Positions 16,362 through 27,570 of a DNA stretch of 64,000 bases are shown piece after piece. The translations under genes were made by a program, and so were the position numbers. The DNA is taken from positions 201,603-265,602 of the forward strand of contig JAUVZD010000002.1 of the NCBI GenBank assembly GCA_030602715.1, read 5' to 3'. Source of the stretch: Candidatus Coatesiibacteriota bacterium. Lineage in GTDB: Bacteria; RBG-13-66-14; B26-G2; JAUVZD01. The notes under the pieces were generated by a model. That model was not told the DNA's origin and searched no databases. It worked only from the letters and a program-made list of their open reading frames with translations. The stretch's first letter is position 1; every line of letters begins with the position of its first letter.

Positions 16362-16740
16362 TCTTCCAGCCCTCCGCTTCTTTTATCATATGCACCACCC
16401 GCTCCTCCTTACCCACCTTATATTTGACCTTGGCGGTCAATTGCACCTCGCTGATGGTCACTGTTGAGTGGGCAAACGCCTTCTGGGACTCCCGCAGGCT
16501 CAGGATGAACAGCTCCTTCATCTCCTTAGAGGTGAGCTGGGTATTTGGTCCCGTGGCTACCAATGCATCTTGCGAGTAACATTTTATCGCCCGCTCGTAG
16601 TCCCCCTCCTTCATAGCCTGAGTGAACTCCATTATGGTGCTCTCCGGAGTAGCGTATGGACCCTCATCAGGAGATGTTCCACAGGATGCGACCGTCGCTA
16701 AGATTAGAATCGCCAAAGGAAGGATAATCTTTCTCATCAT
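16345..16740 (-). CDS. Lipoprotein with NTF2-like (DUF4878-type) domain
   Basis: The protein has about 131 residues with a lipoprotein signal ending ATVASC. The mature part, from about residue 30, reads PESTIMEFTQAMKEGDYERA-x-KCYS and ends VVHMIKEAEGWKIATDL. This is the pattern of DUF4878/NTF2-like domains, cone-shaped pockets that bind ligands or partner proteins. GGAGG lies 5 nt before ATG 16740 (8 nt before a second ATG); longer reading to 16824 has no ribosome site and would bury the signal peptide. It is the first gene of the envelope operon with the M23 peptidase, propeller and mltG. Confidence 0.8.
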   Translation of the reverse strand: MMRKIILPLAILILATVASCGTSPDEGPYATPESTIMEFTQAMKEGDYERAIKCYSQDALVATGPNTQLTSKEMKELFILSLRESQKAFAHSTVTISEVQLTAKVKYKVGKEERVVHMIKEAEGWKIATDL

Positions 16741-16873
16741 TTTTTCCTCCAGGTAAACGATAGGGCATCCAGGATGCCCCAGCGAATTTTTCCGTATTGT
16801 AATTGAAAAAGGGCGGGTTGTCAAGAGGGGGAGGTTACATAGTCCTTCAAAATTTGTTGGTAAATAAACTAAG

Positions 16874-17038
16874 TTATTTGTCTAAATATGCCTCACACAG
16901 CAGTTCTGATATCTCCTCTAAAACCCATTTTCTTCCACATTCACAATTTCCAGTATAAGTATCCTGATACTGACCTCCATAAATTTCAAGTTTCACTTCT
17001 TTCCCGCAGATGCATTTGATAAATAAATAATTCCCCAT
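16874..17038 (-). CDS. Small CxC...CxC zinc-ribbon-like protein (54 aa)
   Basis: This is a short ORF of 54 residues with two CxC pairs (CIC near residue 9, CEC near 32) in the pattern IKCICGKEV...GNCECGRKW, which looks like a treble-clef or zinc-ribbon knuckle, followed by an acidic helix. GAGGTGAG precedes the ATG. It is the third member of an AT-rich minus-strand cassette (zinc-finger peptide 17900-18016, nuclease-like protein 17163-17867). The paired CG-x-K/R pattern and good ribosome site make a coding call likely despite its size. Zinc binding is inferred; function unknown. Confidence 0.65.
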   Translation of the reverse strand: MGNYLFIKCICGKEVKLEIYGGQYQDTYTGNCECGRKWVLEEISELLCEAYLDK

Positions 17039-17162
17039 CTGAGATCTCACCTCACAAACTAATAGAATTTTACATTGTTTTTTCTCAAAGGCTAAATTAT
17101 AACATAACTACACCTTTGACTAATAAATTTTATTAAATATTTATGTAACAAATAAATTTATG

Positions 17163-17867
17163 TTACTCTCTCATTATTAGATATTTTATATACTCATAGT
17201 TATATATATCTGACAATTTATCAAAGTCTAGAAATTTTACTCTTTCTCTTATATTTCTAAAAATATTTTGATCTATTTTCACTTTAAATAATTTTTCGCT
17301 TGAACTATCAGCAACAATGAAAAACTTACCGAAAAAATCTTGTAGTTCATTGTACTTAATTAAAGACCTTTCAAATCTACCTGTCGTTTCAATTTCATAA
17401 AATCTCTCTGGCATTTTTCTTTCATTAAACCATATTACATCAATATATTTTGCTTGGTTCAATAAATTTCCATAACAAAAGTTATATATACTATCTAATG
17501 TCGCAATTTCACTTAATTTCTTATCTAAAAATAATTTGTTCTTATCCTGATTTGGTACAAAAGTTTGAAATTTACACACATTACCTAATTCAATAAGTAA
17601 TCCTTGATAATATGTGTGCTTTGATGTTTCTTCTTTTAATAAAATATTATCTGGTAATTCATTTTTGAATGTATTCAATGCCCATAGACCAGGTTTTATT
17701 TTAAAGAAATATCTTTTATCTTGGACAATTCTTCTAATACTTTCGTAAGGAGTTTTTGACTTTGATTCCAATTCTTTATTTTTAAGAACGTTTTCATATA
17801 AATATCCTAAAGTTGCATATCCTCCATGCTCTTCCATTACTTTGATTACTACTTCATGTTGAAACAT
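17163..17867 (-). CDS. Winged-helix plus PD-(D/E)XK-like nuclease protein, accessory
   Basis: This is a 234-residue AT-rich gene. Residues about 1-75 resemble a HARE-type winged helix (HEVVIKVMEEHGGYATLGYLYENVL, then IRRIVQDKRYFFKIKPGLWAL). The second half contains IDVIWFNE (near 143) and FYEIETTGRFERSLIKYNEL (near 157-176), the arrangement of a restriction-endonuclease-like core with Asp followed by Glu-x-Glu/Thr. Proteins of this kind are often found as lone or accessory restriction nucleases. AAGGAG precedes the ATG. It follows a zinc-finger peptide 32 bp upstream and is followed by a zinc-ribbon peptide; together they look like an acquired cassette. Specificity and activity are unproven. 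Confidence 0.6.
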   Translation of the reverse strand: MFQHEVVIKVMEEHGGYATLGYLYENVLKNKELESKSKTPYESIRRIVQDKRYFFKIKPGLWALNTFKNELPDNILLKEETSKHTYYQGLLIELGNVCKFQTFVPNQDKNKLFLDKKLSEIATLDSIYNFCYGNLLNQAKYIDVIWFNERKMPERFYEIETTGRFERSLIKYNELQDFFGKFFIVADSSSEKLFKVKIDQNIFRNIRERVKFLDFDKLSDIYNYEYIKYLIMRE

Positions 17868-17899
17868 AAAAATTCTCCTTAAGTTGAGTTAAATTTACA

Positions 17900-18016
17900 C
17901 TAATCAAAAAACATTTTAGAAAAAAATGTCCTAATATCAAGTAAATAACCATGTCCTCCCTTTATGTGTTCTCCGAGGTTTCCTTTTATGTTGCTCTTGC
18001 AAATTGGACATTGCAT
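17900..18016 (-). CDS. Small C2H2-type zinc-finger peptide (38 aa)
   Basis: The ORF encodes MQCPICKSNIKGNLGEHIK and a short tail. CxxC (Cys 3 and 6) followed by H-x4-H (His 17 and 22) gives a complete C2H2 zinc-finger ligand set. GAGGGG lies ahead of the ATG, and a perfect consensus promoter (TTGACA-17-TATAAT) lies 21 bp further upstream. It leads the three-gene AT-rich cassette with the nuclease-like gene. C2H2 fingers in bacteria often contact nucleic acid, so a regulatory or guide role for the nuclease is possible, by inference only. Confidence 0.65.
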   Translation of the reverse strand: MQCPICKSNIKGNLGEHIKGGHGYLLDIRTFFSKMFFD

Positions 18017-18036
18017 TACTAGCCCCTCTTTTTACC

Positions 18037-18065
18037 ATTATACACGAATACTAATCTATTGTCAA
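18037..18065 (-). promoter_or_regulatory. Perfect consensus promoter of the zinc-finger/nuclease cassette
   Basis: On the minus strand TTGACA (complement of 18060-18065), 17-nt spacer, TATAAT (complement of 18037-18042). It sits immediately after the threonine aldolase gene. Confidence 0.8.
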
Positions 18066-18069
18066 ATTC

Positions 18070-19128
18070 CTACCCCCCATCACCTCCCTTTCCCAAAACG
18101 CTCCCTATCACCTGCAGAGCCCGCTCCACATCATCGTCATCTATATCCTTATGACATACCATACGGATAGTATCCTCGCCTAGATTTAGAAACCACACTT
18201 TTTCCTTGTGCGCCTCCTCCACCAACTGGGGAGCGTTCAGGTGAGCTCCCTCACCCAACCGAAAATAGACCATATTGGTATCCACCTCATCGGGGTTAAG
18301 CTCTATTCCGGTGATGTCGGTAAGTTCCTCCGCCAAATGCTTGGCTCGCTTATGGTCTTCAGCCAATCTGTCTATATTCTCCCGCAGAGCGACCAGACCA
18401 CAGGCGGCGATTATCCCCGCCTGGCGCATTGTCCCCCCCAAAAGTTGACGAACCTTCCTCGCCTGCTCAATAAAATCCTCGCTTCCACAGAGAACTGATC
18501 CCACCGGACAGCAGAGCCCCTTGGAGAGACAGAACATTACCGAATCAACCGGCTCGGCAAGCCTTTTGGCGGAAATCCCGCTTGCCACCTGGGCGTTGAA
18601 GATGCGGGCTCCGTCCAGGTGGACGGGAACCGACGCCCGGTGGGCTATCTGCGAAAGCTCAACGATATTCTCCCGGGGGATCACCCGCCCGCCGCTAAGA
18701 TTATGGGTGTTCTCCAACCAGAGCAGGCCGGTTCCCGGTGTGTGACTGTCGCCGACACGCAAACGCTCGGCAACATCATCGCAAGCCATCAACCCCCGCT
18801 CTCCGGCAATGGGTCGCATCTGCAAACCGGCGTAAGCCAGCCCTGCCAGCTCAAAGTTCAGGGTGTGGCAGTCCTCATCAAGGATGACCTCCTTGCCCGG
18901 GGGGCAGTGCACCCTTCCGGCAACCTGATTAGCCATAGTCCCGGAAGGGCAGTATAACCCAGACTCCTTACCCATCATCTGCGCAGAAAGCACCTCCAGC
19001 TGCAGGACCGTGGGGTCGTCACGGAAGCTGTCGTCGCCGAGCGGTGCACTCGCCATAGCCTCATACATAGCCGGAGTGGGCCAGGTTACGGTATCGGAGC
19101 GAAAGTCGGAAATGCCATTATGCGCCAT
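18070..19128 (-). CDS. Low-specificity threonine aldolase
   Basis: This PLP enzyme splits threonine (and allo-threonine) to glycine and acetaldehyde. The 352-residue protein matches the aldolase family: [18 protein letters not shown] at the N-terminus, the SGTMANQVA block near residue 60, [11 protein letters not shown] near 139, the PLP-contacting LDGARIFNA near 169, and the Schiff-base Lys in [14 protein letters not shown] near 200. ATG 19128 has GGAG just ahead and stands 2 nt after the stop of the upstream phosphodiesterase-like gene, so the two are one operon. Together with glyA and fhs it supplies or consumes glycine and one-carbon units. Confidence 0.93.
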   Translation of the reverse strand: MAHNGISDFRSDTVTWPTPAMYEAMASAPLGDDSFRDDPTVLQLEVLSAQMMGKESGLYCPSGTMANQVAGRVHCPPGKEVILDEDCHTLNFELAGLAYAGLQMRPIAGERGLMACDDVAERLRVGDSHTPGTGLLWLENTHNLSGGRVIPRENIVELSQIAHRASVPVHLDGARIFNAQVASGISAKRLAEPVDSVMFCLSKGLCCPVGSVLCGSEDFIEQARKVRQLLGGTMRQAGIIAACGLVALRENIDRLAEDHKRAKHLAEELTDITGIELNPDEVDTNMVYFRLGEGAHLNAPQLVEEAHKEKVWFLNLGEDTIRMVCHKDIDDDDVERALQVIGSVLGKGGDGG

Positions 19129-19130
19129 GG

Positions 19131-20990
19131 TTACTCCTTCATACCAGATTGTATTTCGCCAGCTTCTCCTCCCCACAAGTCCCTTCCCTCCCACCAGTCG
19201 GGTATATCCTGCCCCAAAAAAGATGCAATTGTGGGGGGAAGATCCAGCAAGGTGAGGTTAGCCCCTTTGATAGGAAGATTGGAGATAAGCAGGCTCGGTA
19301 GAGCCTGCGGGTGGAGGGAGAGATGTTCCCCGCTCCAACCGCCCTGGTTCTCGGAAAAGACCTCTCGGGGAATACGGTCAGCCTCCTCGTAGCCGGAGGC
19401 GAAACCGGGCGCAAAATCCACCATCAGATGGGGAGTTTTCTCAAAGAACTCCCCGCTGAAGATTACCCGCCCGTAAGTGATGTCCTTGACCACCAGGTTT
19501 TTCCCGCACTTCAGGCGCACCAGCGCCTCTCTGGCCTCCGCCAAATTCTCCTCACTCCTTCTCCCCTGCTGGTAACCTTTATAACTACGATTGAGATAAA
19601 TGCTTCCTCCCCCCAAAGAATAGACCCTGGTCCTGTCCCAGTCAACCTTATCCCAGAAATCGTGAAGCCCTATCTGCGGAATGCGCACCCCTTCCTTGAG
19701 ATGTAGCAAACCCCTCTCCAGAAAATAACGATTGAGGCTTACCAGGTATGATACCCGGCGCTGACCGCTGTCCCCGGCGACGATGAGCATATCATCCTCA
19801 CCGATCCTCTCCAGGATGCGACCGACTAAACTGTCCAGCAGGCGGTAGAAGACGAGCAACAGCTTACCCTGGGAGCTGGATTCTTTCGGGGAGCGCTTGC
19901 GTAAATCCCCCCATACCACATGCTGGAGGGCGTCAATAATTCCGATGTTGAGGGCAAGCAGTCTGCTACCCGCCAGCCGTGGGTGGAGAAGGTTGTTCTC
20001 CAAGGCGCGCAAGAACGCCTCGGAGGAGAGGCGCATGTTCTGCTCCAGGATTTGGCTCACTCCCATCATATCCACCATCCCCGATGAGTGGGCGGCGGCG
20101 ATGAGCCGGGGGTCAATAAACGGAAGGTCACCGAGGATGCGAATAAGCCGGGCGGCGTAGAAGCGGGGCTGGGATAGGCGATAGGGGAAGTCCATGGGAT
20201 GGGGCAGGACGCCGGGTATGAAGATGCGCAGGTGGGGGGTTATGGAGGAGAGGAGAAAGCGGAGCAGGGCGCGTCTGGGGCGACGCAGCCAACCGACGAA
20301 GGAGACCTGAAGGGGCTCGCTCAACTTGCCCAACCGAGCCTCTACACTACGCCTGCGGGAATGAACCACCGCCCGCTCCTTATCGGGCTCAATCACTATG
20401 CGCAGTGGAGCGGAGGTAAAGTTCGGTCCCTGCAGGCGCAGGGAAACCGTATTTTCGGCTACCTGCACTCCGATAATCTGCCCCCCGTCAAGCTCGTCTT
20501 TCCCGCCGATCTCGCTGGTCAGCAGGAGGGGAGATGCCAAACCCTCAAAACTTGAGGGGAGACAGCCTGCGAGCAGATGTCCTTTTATGTGCGGTGCGGG
20601 AAAGGTGTGGGGAAAGCCCATCATCACCGGACGGATGTCCTTCTTGAAGGCGGAGAAGAAGTAACCTCTCTCCAGGAGGGGGAATATGCCCGCCCTGCCC
20701 AAGCGACGAGGTATGACCACCAACTCCGGCAACCGAGCCCGTTTGTGGTCTCCATCCATTCGGGGAAGGGCTAGATGCCCGTGTTCGGCGGGGTTTACCC
20801 CGGTGAGGAAGGAAGCCCAGGAGGCGGAGTGCTGGTTTGGGCGGAGGGGTATGAGTCGGCACAGGGTTCCGCCTGTCGCCAGCTTGGACATATGGGGCAG
20901 GAAGCCTTTATCAAGCCAGTATTCGGTCAAAGAGGCGTCCAGACCGTCAACGCCCAGGAAGATGACCCGTCCTTTGGAACCATTAGTCAT
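19131..20990 (-). CDS. Alkaline-phosphatase-superfamily (type I phosphodiesterase-like) protein
   Basis: The protein has about 619 residues. The first metal-site motif is [11 protein letters not shown] near residues 10-20 and the nucleophile region is [20 protein letters not shown] near 53-72. A second metal-binding stretch is [12 protein letters not shown] near 405, where the usual DHG is replaced by DSG, so one ligand is changed. The C-terminal part ([17 protein letters not shown]) is typical of sulfatase/phosphodiesterase members. No signal peptide is evident. The start is unsettled: a TTG at 21005 lies inside the T run of the upstream terminator, and ATG 20990 has no clear ribosome site. 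It is followed 2 nt later by the threonine aldolase gene. Confidence 0.8.
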   Translation of the reverse strand: MTNGSKGRVIFLGVDGLDASLTEYWLDKGFLPHMSKLATGGTLCRLIPLRPNQHSASWASFLTGVNPAEHGHLALPRMDGDHKRARLPELVVIPRRLGRAGIFPLLERGYFFSAFKKDIRPVMMGFPHTFPAPHIKGHLLAGCLPSSFEGLASPLLLTSEIGGKDELDGGQIIGVQVAENTVSLRLQGPNFTSAPLRIVIEPDKERAVVHSRRRSVEARLGKLSEPLQVSFVGWLRRPRRALLRFLLSSITPHLRIFIPGVLPHPMDFPYRLSQPRFYAARLIRILGDLPFIDPRLIAAAHSSGMVDMMGVSQILEQNMRLSSEAFLRALENNLLHPRLAGSRLLALNIGIIDALQHVVWGDLRKRSPKESSSQGKLLLVFYRLLDSLVGRILERIGEDDMLIVAGDSGQRRVSYLVSLNRYFLERGLLHLKEGVRIPQIGLHDFWDKVDWDRTRVYSLGGGSIYLNRSYKGYQQGRRSEENLAEAREALVRLKCGKNLVVKDITYGRVIFSGEFFEKTPHLMVDFAPGFASGYEEADRIPREVFSENQGGWSGEHLSLHPQALPSLLISNLPIKGANLTLLDLPPTIASFLGQDIPDWWEGRDLWGGEAGEIQSGMKE

Positions 20991-21003
20991 AGGAAGATGG
21001 ACC

Positions 21004-21037
21004 AAAAAAAAATTCCCCCAATATTAAGGCTTGGGGG
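21004..21037 (-). terminator. Terminator of the AgmX/TonB-like gene, abutting the next start
   Basis: On the minus strand CCCCCAA pairs with TTGGGGG around a 9-nt loop and is followed by AA-T9. The T run touches a possible TTG start of the phosphodiesterase-like gene. Confidence 0.85.
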
Positions 21038-21066
21038 AGGATAAATCAACCGAAAAAGTAGGCAGA

Positions 21067-22239
21067 TTACTTGGGTTGGAAGGTGAACGGATAGCTTATG
21101 GTAACATCGCCGGCTAAGGTGGGAGAGAAGTGGGCGCCGCGGATTGCGCTGACGATGGCGCTTTCCAACCTGGAGTTGTTGACATTGGAGGAGATGACGT
21201 AGGCGTTGGTAACCGAGCCCCCTCCGCTTATGGTGAAACCGACTACCACCTTGCCGGAGATTCCCGGGGTCTTGCCCAGCTCTTTGTTGTAGGTGGAGGT
21301 GATGGAGCCCATCACCCCATAGACCCCGCTGGAGATTTTGTCCGCTGTGCGTGCGGTGTCATTCTTACCGGCGCCGTCTATGGAGAGCGGTCCGGTAATG
21401 TTTACCGTGCCCAGGGAGGTCTCTATATCCGGCTCTATCGGTTCAACTTTCGTCTCACCCGTCTCACCGATCTCCTCCTTCAGCTTATCCCGCTCCTCCT
21501 TCAACTCCTTCAGCTCGTCGGAGATACCGGAGATGGCAGAGAGGTCCTGGTCCTCAACGGCTTTAGCCAGCTTCTCCTCCAGGGCGACGATTTTGGCATC
21601 CAGCATATCCAGCTGGTCCAGCTTGATCCGGTATTCTTCCATCTTATAGAGATAATTGATGAAAAGAGAAATTCCCACAGCCAGAGTTACCAGCACCACA
21701 ACCCCGGCGATGATTATGGGTATGCGCCGGGAGCGCTTGACCCGGGTGGTCATCTGGGAGAGTTCCTCCTCCTCCTTCTCCAACCGCTGGCGTTCATCTT
21801 CCAGATGCTTACGTTCATCCACCAGGCGTTTATACTCCTCGGAGCGCTTGGCGACCTCATCAGCCAGCTCCTCCTTCATTCTGGCTTCCTCTTCCTCCAG
21901 CTTCTTGCGCGCTTCCTCCAGCTCCTGGCGCTCCTGCTCAATCCGCTCCCTCTCCTCAACCCGTCCATCGGGGGTGAGCACCATCGCCGGTTTCCCCTCA
22001 CGAACCACATCCAACCAGCCAGAGAATGCTTCTTTCCTCTGTTCGTCCTCCTTAGCATCAAAGAGAGCCTTGAGGTGCACCAGGTTCTTAGCCATCACCC
22101 AGTGGGTTTTGTCCTCCATGCGGATGAAGTCTTCCGGGGTAAACTCTCGCTTGTCAATAAGCTCCTTGACCTGTCCCACGGTCAAGGGACCCCTCTCTTC
22201 GCCCTCTATTCGCAGGAATAAATTTCCCTCTTCAGCCAT
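21067..22239 (-). CDS. GYF-like / coiled-coil / TonB-AgmX-type membrane protein
   Basis: This 390-residue protein has four parts. Residues about 6-65 are a GYF_2-like domain (GPLTVGQVKELIDKREFTPEDFI). Residues about 95-165 are a Glu/Lys/Arg-rich coiled coil. A membrane segment covers about 175-195. The periplasmic region holds a second coiled coil and a C-terminal domain (GKVVVGFTISGGGSVTNAYV, then LESAIVSAIRGAHFSP) typical of TonB C-terminal/AgmX-PglI domains, which couple energy or gliding machinery to the outer envelope. TAGGAG precedes the ATG. Its own terminator follows. Partners (ExbB/ExbD-like) are not in the window. An outer membrane is implied if the TonB-like reading is right. Confidence 0.75.
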   Translation of the reverse strand: MAEEGNLFLRIEGEERGPLTVGQVKELIDKREFTPEDFIRMEDKTHWVMAKNLVHLKALFDAKEDEQRKEAFSGWLDVVREGKPAMVLTPDGRVEERERIEQERQELEEARKKLEEEEARMKEELADEVAKRSEEYKRLVDERKHLEDERQRLEKEEEELSQMTTRVKRSRRIPIIIAGVVVLVTLAVGISLFINYLYKMEEYRIKLDQLDMLDAKIVALEEKLAKAVEDQDLSAISGISDELKELKEERDKLKEEIGETGETKVEPIEPDIETSLGTVNITGPLSIDGAGKNDTARTADKISSGVYGVMGSITSTYNKELGKTPGISGKVVVGFTISGGGSVTNAYVISSNVNNSRLESAIVSAIRGAHFSPTLAGDVTISYPFTFQPK

Positions 22240-22331
22240 GACAGCGCTCCTATAAAAGAATGAGCTAGACTTACTCAGATATTATAAATTAGCATATCAC
22301 AGCAATACTACCATCACCCACCCTCAGCCCC

Positions 22332-25300
22332 CTACTCCCCGAACTCCACCTCATCGCTCTGACCGGTGTCGGTATCGGCGGGGGTTATGCGGAAGAGGAT
22401 GCGCTCCCCTCCCACTGTGGTGGGTATGTCGTCTCCCCTCAACCAGGAGACGGTGTGAGTGCCGGAGCTGAAGCCGGAGGTGCTACCCTCAATTGTCGCC
22501 GGATTCCAGGAGAGACCGGCGTCCTCGGAGAACTCGCAGAGCAATTCGCAGGGGTCGCCTTCCGCATCGGTGAGGGTGAACTCTATCAGGGCGATGCCGG
22601 TGTCGGTGTCGTGGCTGTGCCCGGTGATGGAGACCGACGGCGGGGAGTTGTTGTCCACCACGAATGAACCGCTCACCACCGCACTCCCCTCCTTGGTGTC
22701 GGCAGGGATTACCCGCAGGCGCACATCGCTGTGCTCCGTATCCCCCAAGTCGTGGTAAGCATCCCACACAAAGGCGCCCACATAATCTTCGGGGTAGATG
22801 TTCTCCCCTCCCTCCACTATCGTCGCCCTCTTCCAGGTCCCGCCGCCATCAATTGAGTAGACAACCACCAGGTCAACCACATCCCCTTCGGGGTCGTAGA
22901 TGGTGTAATCTATCTCCACCTGCTCCTTCTGTTCCGTCCAGGGGTTGATCAGGGTTATCTGCGGAACTCTGTTCAGGTCCATATCGCCGACCGCTACCTC
23001 GGTGCTAAGCCCCATCTTCATATCCGAGGGGGTGATGCGGAAGCGCACACCATGAAGAACCTGTCCCCCTACATCCGTAACCGCCGCCCAGATGACCACC
23101 CCACTGTAATCCTGGGGTTGCAGGTCGGTGGAGAGACCCAGGATAGTGGCAAGCTCCCAGCTTCCACCGTCATCCAATGAATACTCGCAGATGAAGGAGA
23201 GTGTGTCCCCCTCGTCGTCGGATAGTTCATAGGGGATCTCCACATCACCGCTATCAGCCACCCGGGGAGAACCCAAGATGACCTGGGGTAAGGCGTTGTT
23301 ATCCAGGTTGAAGCTGGCGCTTATCGCCGGCTCACCCCTGTCTGCATCCGCAGGGGTAAGGCTGAAGACCGCAGTAGTCAGTCCCATCCCCGGCAGGTCG
23401 CTTGAGGAATGCCAAGTCAGCTGTCCACGGTAATTCGCCGGGGAGACGTCGGTGGTAATTCCGGAGAGGGTAGCTTCACTCCAGGTCAAGCCACCGTCCA
23501 GGGAATATTCGCCGAAAAGCTTCACCAGGTCGCCCTCGGGGTCGGAGATGGTGTAGTTTATGGGCACATCTCCACTGGCACCCTCCAGGGGGATATCCAC
23601 CGTCACCTGGGGTGAGGCGTTGTTGTCCAGAACGATGCCCGTAATTTCACCCACTTCACCTACATTCTCATCGGAGGGGATGATGCGCAGAGCCACTCTC
23701 TCGCTATAAGTATTTGCCATATCCCTCTCCGAGAGCCAGGTCAGGGTGCCGGCATACATCATACTGTAGATATCCTTGGTGTCGCCCTCATAGGTAGCGG
23801 GATGCCAACTGGCGCCGTCGTCCGGGGAATACTCCAGCGTTATGTTCACCAGGTCGTTCTCAATATCCTCAATGGTGTAATAGACCAAAACATCCCCGAA
23901 GATCTCGTAGTCAATGGGCTCCAGGGTAACTCTTGGGGGAGTGTTGTTGTCCACTCGGAAATCGTCGGTCTCGTCCATCTCCCCCAAATCTTCATCGGCG
24001 GAGATGATGCGGAAGCGCACCGCAGAGGAGTCCAGACCGGGCATGTCATAAAGCGAATCCCAACTGATACTGCCGGAATACCCAGCCGGGCTTATACTAC
24101 TGATGACCCCCTCCAGCTTGGCGGGGTCCCAGGTCTGGCCGCCGTCCAGGGAGAACTCACCGCTTATCTTCAAGGTGTCCCCTTCGTTATCGGAGAGGGT
24201 ATAATTGATTGCGACCATACCGGCGGTAACTTCCGTGGGGGTGGCTACCGCGACCGAGGGCGGTGCGTTGTTGTCCACGAACATACCGGCGGTAACCCCC
24301 ATAGAGCCCTCATCCTCGTCGCTGGGGACGACCTTGAAAAGGATGCCCTTCTGGTCCACCCCGGCCAGGTCGGCGGCGGTATTCCAGGTCAGAGTGCCGA
24401 AGTAGTCGTCCGGTCCTAATCTCTCGCTCAGTTGGGATACGGTAGCCTCCTGCCAGCTTGCTCCTCCGTCAAGGCTGTAGAAGGTTTGCAGACTGACCAC
24501 ATCGCCTTCATCGTCGGCGATAACATAGTCAACCAGAACATCCCCCTCAATCTCCTCAGGAATGTCGGATACGGTGATGTCGGGGGGGATGTTGTTGTCC
24601 AGATGGAAGGGATTGCTTACTCCCGACTCGCCGGGGTCGTTGTCGCCGGGGACCACCCGCACCAGCACATCCTCCTGGTCCAGACCAGGTAAATCCAGGC
24701 TGGAGTTCCACACCACGCTACCGCTGTAGTCGGTCGGCTCCAGATTGACGGTGCTGCCAGCGACGGTAGCAATATTCCAGCTCTGCCCACCGTCCGTAGA
24801 ATACTCCACCTCTAAGGAGAGGACATCGGAGTTGGGGTCGGTCAGGGTAAACCGCAACGGCACATCCCCGCTCTCCTCCTCAGTTATCGCCTGCAACTGT
24901 GCAGAGGGCGGGGTATTATTATCCAGGTGGAAGGGACCCACGGTGCCCTCAAAGCCGGGGTCTATATCAAAGGGGGTGACCTTGAACATAATATCCGACC
25001 GGTCCACATCAGGAAGGTCCTTATCGGAGACCCACCGCACCACGCCGGAGTAAGTGGTGGGGTCTATGGTGGTCTCGGCGGCTACCGTGGCTTGATACCA
25101 GGTAAAGCCACCGTCGGGGGAATATTCGCACAAAATCTCGTTGGCGTCCTTCTCCTCGTCGGTGATGGTATAGACCACATCAACTATGCCAACCTGCTCC
25201 AACTCAAGCTCGGCAAGCTCCACCGAAGGACGCTCGTTGTTGTCCAGGTGGAAATTCTGGGTCTCTCCGAAGATACCCTCATCATTATCCCAGGGGATGG

Positions 25301-27570
25301 CCCGGAAGCGGATGTCTGTCTGGTCCACCATAGGAATGTCGTCCTTGCTATGCCAGTAGAGGGAGCCGATGTAGCCGGCGCTGTCTACCTCGTCAGTTAT
25401 CCCGCTAACTGTGGCTGGCCACCAGGTCTCTCCTCCATCCTCGGACCACTCGCAGACCAGACTGACGGTGTCGTTCTCTTCGTCGTGGATGGTATAGTCA
25501 ATGAGAATATCGGAATACTGTTCGCCCTCCGGAGTGCTGACCAGAATATCCGGCACCAGGTTGTTGTCTATGTGGATGGGACTGGAGAGAGAAGGCTCTC
25601 CAGAATCCAAATCTGAAGGGGTGACGCGGAAGATTATCTGGTCGTAGTCCACACCCTTGGCATCAACCAACGAACTCCAGATGACCGAGCTCTTGTACTC
25701 GGAAGGGGAGATAGCCATGTAGTCACCGATGATGGTGGCAAGGTTGAAATTCTCCCCCCCGTCTAAAGAGAACTCACAGTATATACTACAGACATCCCCC
25801 TCCACATCGCTTATGGCGAAGGGGATGGTTACATCACCGGTGGTCTTCTCCTCAATGACTTCCAGAATAGCCACTGTGGGCGGCTCGTTGTTATCCAGTG
25901 CGAAGCTGGTAGTGGTTCCCGGTTTTCCCTCGTCGTTGTCATGGGGAACGATCATGAACTGGGTGGTATTGCTGAACAGATTGGGGACATCCTGCATAGA
26001 ATACCAGACGAGAGAGCCGATATATTCGCTCTCGTCTATGTCCGCCAGAGCGCCGGACACGGTCGCCTCACTCCAGTTTACACCGCCGTCAATAGAATAC
26101 TTACATAACAGGTTGATCTCATCCTGCTCCATATCGGAGATGGTGTAGAAGACCTCCACATCCTCGCTCTGCTCGCTGGTGAAGTCGGAGAGCAGAACCG
26201 AGGGCGGGGCGTTGTTGTCCACATAGATTTCCGGGGAGACTGCCGGTTCGCCGTCATCGGAATCTGAGGGAGTGATGCGGAAGAGCACCTCCGTTGAATC
26301 CACCCCCAAAAGGTCCACCAGCGAATCCCACAGAATATTACCATCATAATCGGCAGGTTTGATATCGGTCAACAAACCGCTCACCGTGGCGTTTCGCCAG
26401 ATAGCCCCGCCGTCGTCTGAGTATTCGCAGACCAGGGAAACCCCGTCCCCCTCTGGGTCGGATATGCTGAAGATTATCGGGAACTCACCATACTGCTCCT
26501 CCTCCAACATATGGATAGTCATCTGCGGGGTCTGGTTGTTGTCCAGGTGGAAGTTACCTGAGGTGTCCAGCTTTCCCTCGTCGTTATCCTTGGGTATTAT
26601 TCTGAACTGGAAGGTGCGGCTGTCCGTTCCAGGGGCGTCCAGCTCGCTCTTCCAGACGATACTGCCCTCATATTGAGACAGGGAGATACCATCTACCTGC
26701 CCCTCCACCGTAGCCTGCTGGAAGTTCTCCCCGCCGTCGGCGGAGAAGAGGCAGGCTATGGATAAGGCATCCTCCTCCCTGTCCCTCAGCTCATACTCAA
26801 CGGTAACATCCCCGCCGACCTCCTCGTATATATCGGAGACCAGGATACCGGGCATCTTGTTGTTGTCCAGATGAAAGATGTTGGACCGGGTGGGGATGCC
26901 CGGGTCCAGGTCCATCGCTGTTACCTCAATTATCACCGTCTCACTGTCCAGGTAGGGTTCGTCGCCGTCGGACTCCCAGGAGAAGGAGCCGGTATCATAC
27001 CTGCTGGGGCGGATCGCCTCCAACTGACCGGTGGTGGACGCATCCTTCCAGGTCTCTCCCCCATCAATTGAATAGCGCACCTTGAGGTCAATTATATCGT
27101 GCTCCGCATCGTGGATGCTGTATTTGAAGACCACATCACCGCTCACCTCTCCCTCCACCTCGGTGAACTCAATCGTGGGAGTTACATTATTATCCACATG
27201 GAAAACAGCGGTCTCACCGCCGGTCCCCACCCCGTTGGCGTCGCTGGGAATTACCCTGAACTTGACCGACTTCAGCTCCCTGAAATCACGCCGCTCGTCA
27301 GCAAGAATATCGGGGTCGGTAGTCCCCCGCCTCTCCTCCGGACCCTTCATATCGTAGTTGGAATCCCAGATGATAGAGCCCCTGTATCCGCTGGGACCGA
27401 TTCCGGTGGTCTTGCTGATCACCTTGGCTTCATACCAGCTCTTGCCGTAATCCAGGGAATACATGGGGCGCATGTCCAGGATATCCCCCTGGCGGTCAGA
27501 GAGGATATATTCTATAACTACTTCGCCGGAAACCTCCTCGGTGATGTCGGTGAGGGTGATTGAGGGAAGC
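22332..27570 (-). repeat. Tandem array of about 16 units of roughly 290-300 bp coding beta-sandwich repeats
   Basis: Units are recognisable by the DNN-PP boundary and the YSxDGG motif. At DNA level they are diverged, so the array is old rather than a fresh expansion. Confidence 0.8.

Noticed and set aside
21130-22221. Long plus-strand open frames opposite the coiled-coil gene
   Set aside because: They are complements of Glu/Lys codon runs; the minus-strand protein has recognisable GYF, membrane and TonB-like parts.
22332-27570. CRISPR-like periodicity
   Set aside because: The period is about 290 bp and the repeats are coding and diverged; no short direct repeats with unique spacers occur anywhere in the window.
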